The notes beneath the pieces are model-generated. The model was not told the origin of the DNA. It saw nothing but the letters and a program-made list of their open reading frames with translations, and did no database searches. A stretch of DNA of 64,000 bases from Burkholderia oklahomensis C6786 (GTDB lineage: Bacteria > Pseudomonadota > Gammaproteobacteria > Burkholderiales > Burkholderiaceae), in NCBI RefSeq assembly GCF_000959365.1, contig NZ_CP009556.1, forward strand, positions 2,108,001 through 2,172,000, in the 5' to 3' direction. The position numbers were made by a program, and so were the translations under genes. Below are positions 61,843 through 64,000 of the stretch, piece after piece (the stretch's first letter is position 1; each line of letters begins with the position of its first letter).

Positions 61843-63432
61843 ATGAAGCACTTGCTGTCCAAGCTCGCGGCGAGCGCCGCGCTCGTCGCGCTGGCGCCCG
61901 CGTTCCCCGCGCATGCCGCCACCCCGCCCGGCATCTTCGTGATCGCGACGCAGCTCGGCGAATTCACGACGCTCGATCCGAGCGAGATCTACGAACTTGT
62001 CCCGTCCGAATACGTCGCGAACGCGTACGAGCGGCTCGTGCGCGTCGATCTGCGCGATCCGTCGAAGTTCGAAGGCAGGATCGCGCAGTCGTGGAGCGTC
62101 GGCGCCGACGGCGCGACCTACACGTTCAAGCTGCGCCCCGGCCTCAAGTTCCATTCGGGCAATCCGGTGACGGCCGACGACGTCGCATGGTCGCTGCAGC
62201 GCACGGTGCGGCTCGACAAGGGACCGGCCGGCGTGCTCGCGGACCTGGGCCTCACGAAGGACAACGTCGCGCGGAAGGTGAGGAAGATCGACGATATGAC
62301 CGTATCGATCGAAACCGACCGCAAGTACGCGCCGAGCTTCGTGCTGAACGTGCTGAGCGCCGATCCGGCGTCGATCGTCGACAAGAAGCTGCTGCTGTCG
62401 CACGAGAAGAACGGCGACTTCGGCAACGGCTGGCTGAAGAACGCCGACGCGGGCTCCGGCCCGTACCAGCTCGTCAAGTGGACGCCGAACGAGAGCCTCG
62501 TGCTGCAGCGCTTCGACGGCTACCGCACGCCGTATCCGATGAAGCGCATCGTGCTGCGGCACGTGCCCGAAGCGTCCGCGCAGCGCCTCCTGCTGGAGAA
62601 CGGCGACGTCGACGCCGCCCGCAACCTGAGCCCCGACAGCCTCGATGCGCTGTCGAAGGCGGGCAAGATCAAGGTTGCGTCATGGCCCGTGTCCGCGCTG
62701 CTGTACCTGAGCTTGAACACGAAGAATCCGAATCTCGCGAAGCCCGAGGTGCAGGAGGCGATGAAGTGGCTCGTCGACTACGACGGCATCCAGCGCAACA
62801 TCGTCAGGACGACGTACAAGGTCCATCAGACCTTCCTGCCGGACGGCTTCCTCGGCGCGCTGAACGCGAATCCGTACCGGCAGAACGTCGCGAAGGCGAA
62901 GGCGCTGCTCGCGAAAGCCGGGCTGCCGAACGGCTTCGCGGTGTCGATGGACATGCCGAACGACTATCCGTACGTCGAGATCGCGCAGGCGCTGCAGGCG
63001 AACTTCGCGCAAGGCGGGATCACCGTGAAGCTGATTCCGGGCGACGCGAAGCAGGCGATCGGCAAGTACCGCGCGCGCCAGCACGATATCTTCATCGGCG
63101 AATGGTCGCCCGACTACATGGACCCGAACAGCAATGCGCGCGGCTTCGCATGGAATCCTGACAATTCGGACAACGCGAAGCACAAGCTGCTTGCGTGGCG
63201 CAACGGCTGGGACGTGCCGCAGCTCACCGCGCAGACCGACGCGGCGCTCGCCGAGCCGTCGACCGCGAAGCGCGCGCAGCAGTATCAGGCGCTGCAGAAG
63301 GCGGTGCTCGCGAATTCGCCGTTCGTGATCATGTTCGAGAAGGTCGTGCAGGTCGCGACGCGGCCGGGCGTGACAGGCCCGGAGATCGGGCCGATCAACG
63401 ATCTCGTGTCGTACCAAACGCTGAAGAAGTGA
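61843..63432 (+). CDS. Dipeptide/oligopeptide ABC transporter binding protein (SBP_bac_5)
   Basis: A 529-residue periplasmic binding protein. A signal peptide spans about residues 1-25 (cleavage after AHA). The mature domain begins IFVIATQLGEFTTLDPSE and shows the family features YTFKLRPGLKFHSGNPVTADDV, GSGPYQLVKW and MKWLVDYDGIQ. It probably binds a peptide, or a metal chelate such as a nickel or heme-type ligand. A GGAG lies before the ATG of MKHLLSK; sequence upstream is non-coding in character. No permease or ATPase genes are adjacent within the window. Confidence 0.88.
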   Translation: MKHLLSKLAASAALVALAPAFPAHAATPPGIFVIATQLGEFTTLDPSEIYELVPSEYVANAYERLVRVDLRDPSKFEGRIAQSWSVGADGATYTFKLRPGLKFHSGNPVTADDVAWSLQRTVRLDKGPAGVLADLGLTKDNVARKVRKIDDMTVSIETDRKYAPSFVLNVLSADPASIVDKKLLLSHEKNGDFGNGWLKNADAGSGPYQLVKWTPNESLVLQRFDGYRTPYPMKRIVLRHVPEASAQRLLLENGDVDAARNLSPDSLDALSKAGKIKVASWPVSALLYLSLNTKNPNLAKPEVQEAMKWLVDYDGIQRNIVRTTYKVHQTFLPDGFLGALNANPYRQNVAKAKALLAKAGLPNGFAVSMDMPNDYPYVEIAQALQANFAQGGITVKLIPGDAKQAIGKYRARQHDIFIGEWSPDYMDPNSNARGFAWNPDNSDNAKHKLLAWRNGWDVPQLTAQTDAALAEPSTAKRAQQYQALQKAVLANSPFVIMFEKVVQVATRPGVTGPEIGPINDLVSYQTLKK

Positions 63433-63454
63433 CGACGCCGGCGTGCGCTCGCGC

Positions 63455-63484
63455 TTGGGCTTGGGCTTGGGCTTGGGCTTGGGC
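63455..63484. repeat. 6-bp tandem repeat, five units of TTGGGC
   Basis: Five perfect TTGGGC units lie 23 bases after the stop of the binding-protein gene, in the convergent spacer. No coding or regulatory role is evident. Confidence 0.9.
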
Positions 63485-63582
63485 TCGCGCGATCACGTCG
63501 CCGCGATTCGTCTCGACGCCGTGATCGTCGGCCGGCTCGTCGTTCGGAGTCGCATCCGAAATCGCGGCCGGCGCATATCGCC

Positions 63583-63606
63583 GAGGCCGGCATATACGCC
63601 GGCCTC
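63583..63606. terminator. Bidirectional hairpin between convergent genes
   Basis: A perfect nine-base stem (GAGGCCGGC with GCCGGCCTC, loop ATATAC) lies between the convergent peptide-binding and oxygenase genes. T-tracts are absent, so efficiency is uncertain. Confidence 0.5.
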
Positions 63607-63645
63607 AGCAATCTTGCGAACCCCATGCGCGCCGACGCCCACCCG

Positions 63646-64000
63646 TCACGGCAGCCATTGCGTCTTGAACATCAGCGTGATCCGCATCGTCGGGCATGCG
63701 CGCGACACGCCGCGCGCGACGTGGTAGACGAAGCCCGGAAAAATCAGCAGCCGGTTCGGCTTCGGATACACCGCGGACAGGATGTCGCTGCGATCCTTGT
63801 TGAAGAGTATCGTCTCGCCGCCCCAATCGGGATCCCAGTGCTCGTGCGGGTAATACACCGCCGTGCACGCGCCCGTCGCGAGCGAATCCGTATGCACCGA
63901 GCCATCGGTGCCGTAAGGAAGGCCGTTCGCGTAGCAGCTGCGCAGTTCGTGCCGCTTCAGATAGGTTTTCGCCAGTCGTTGCCAGCATGCATGCAACAGC
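63646..64000 (-). CDS. 2OG-Fe(II) oxygenase, C-terminal part (cut by window end)
   Basis: About 118 C-terminal residues of a double-stranded beta-helix oxygenase are visible; the frame is open to the last base, so the start lies beyond the window. The iron motif HxD is present (SVHTDS), the distal His is in VYHVARG, and the 2-oxoglutarate-binding Arg follows in RGVSR or MRITLMF. The WGGETILFN stretch matches prolyl-4-hydroxylase-like 2OG-Fe enzymes. The enzyme hydroxylates an unknown substrate. It is convergent with the peptide-binding protein gene. Confidence 0.82.
   Translation of the reverse strand, partial: LLHACWQRLAKTYLKRHELRSCYANGLPYGTDGSVHTDSLATGACTAVYYPHEHWDPDWGGETILFNKDRSDILSAVYPKPNRLLIFPGFVYHVARGVSRACPTMRITLMFKTQWLP

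Overview
The window is very GC-rich with strong G/C bias at third codon positions, is packed with short tandem repeats, and carries protein families typical of the Burkholderia pseudomallei group (MprA-type subtilase, Gram-negative porins, Tat-dependent gluconate/sorbitol-type dehydrogenase, FecI/FecR iron uptake, second MurA). It therefore looks like a Burkholderia chromosome, and the mix of transport, regulatory and peripheral metabolic genes with no ribosomal or tRNA genes fits the smaller replicon. That replicon assignment is an inference. No phage, integrase, insertion sequence, tRNA, rRNA or CRISPR array was seen.

Layout. 1-4.2 kb: end of an MFS transporter, a DszC/SfnC-like flavin enzyme, a small unknown protein and a membrane methyltransferase. 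4.8-9.6 kb: a four-gene CUT2-type sugar ABC transporter operon. 9.6-15.1 kb: an iron-regulated FecI-FecR-TonB receptor operon behind a clear Fur box, ending in an unknown exported protein. 15.4-18.3 kb: a small lipoprotein, an ECF sigma factor, its membrane anti-sigma factor, a YceI protein carrying a pentapeptide repeat and a COG4315 protein, behind an ECF-type promoter. 18.8-20.7 kb: AraC regulator and fumarylacetoacetase-family hydrolase.

20.9-25.1 kb is the most interesting part: a bufferin (copper-binding RiPP) locus, bufA-bufB-bufC-doxX plus a GDCCVxC metal-type protein, divergent from a SigF-type ECF sigma factor and its NrsF-type anti-sigma factor. The bufA promoter region holds an exact GTAACC-N16-CGAA motif, the promoter I recall for Caulobacter SigF, so sensor, sigma factor, promoter and metal-buffer products can all be read from the sequence.

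25.4-34.3 kb: CPBP protease, MarC protein, ChaA antiporter, LysR regulator, HPP-CBS membrane protein, MarR regulator and ClC-CBS channel (the last three probably one regulon sharing similar operators), and a PPOX flavoprotein. 35.2-40.1 kb: exported unknown protein, GFA protein, second MurA, and a polar amino-acid ABC transporter without its binding protein. 40.4-45.7 kb: porin, DoxX protein and a three-subunit membrane dehydrogenase (Tat small subunit, GMC flavoprotein, triheme cytochrome c). 46.1-46.8 kb: a decayed gltI. 47.3-53.3 kb: secreted subtilase; MgtA Mg2+ P-type ATPase with a long structured leader; an outer-membrane beta-barrel protein. 53.4-58.7 kb: a MocR regulator divergent from a molybdopterin oxidoreductase and a bestrophin, with a perfect dyad between them. 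58.8-64 kb: Nramp transporter with a 10-bp repeat array just upstream, Tat-exported oxalate-decarboxylase-type bicupin, peptide-binding protein and a truncated 2OG-Fe(II) oxygenase.

A recurring theme is metal and ion homeostasis (Fur-controlled iron uptake, copper bufferin, Mg2+, Mn2+/Fe2+, Ca2+/H+, chloride), together with at least five tandem-repeat arrays in or beside genes that could vary between strains.
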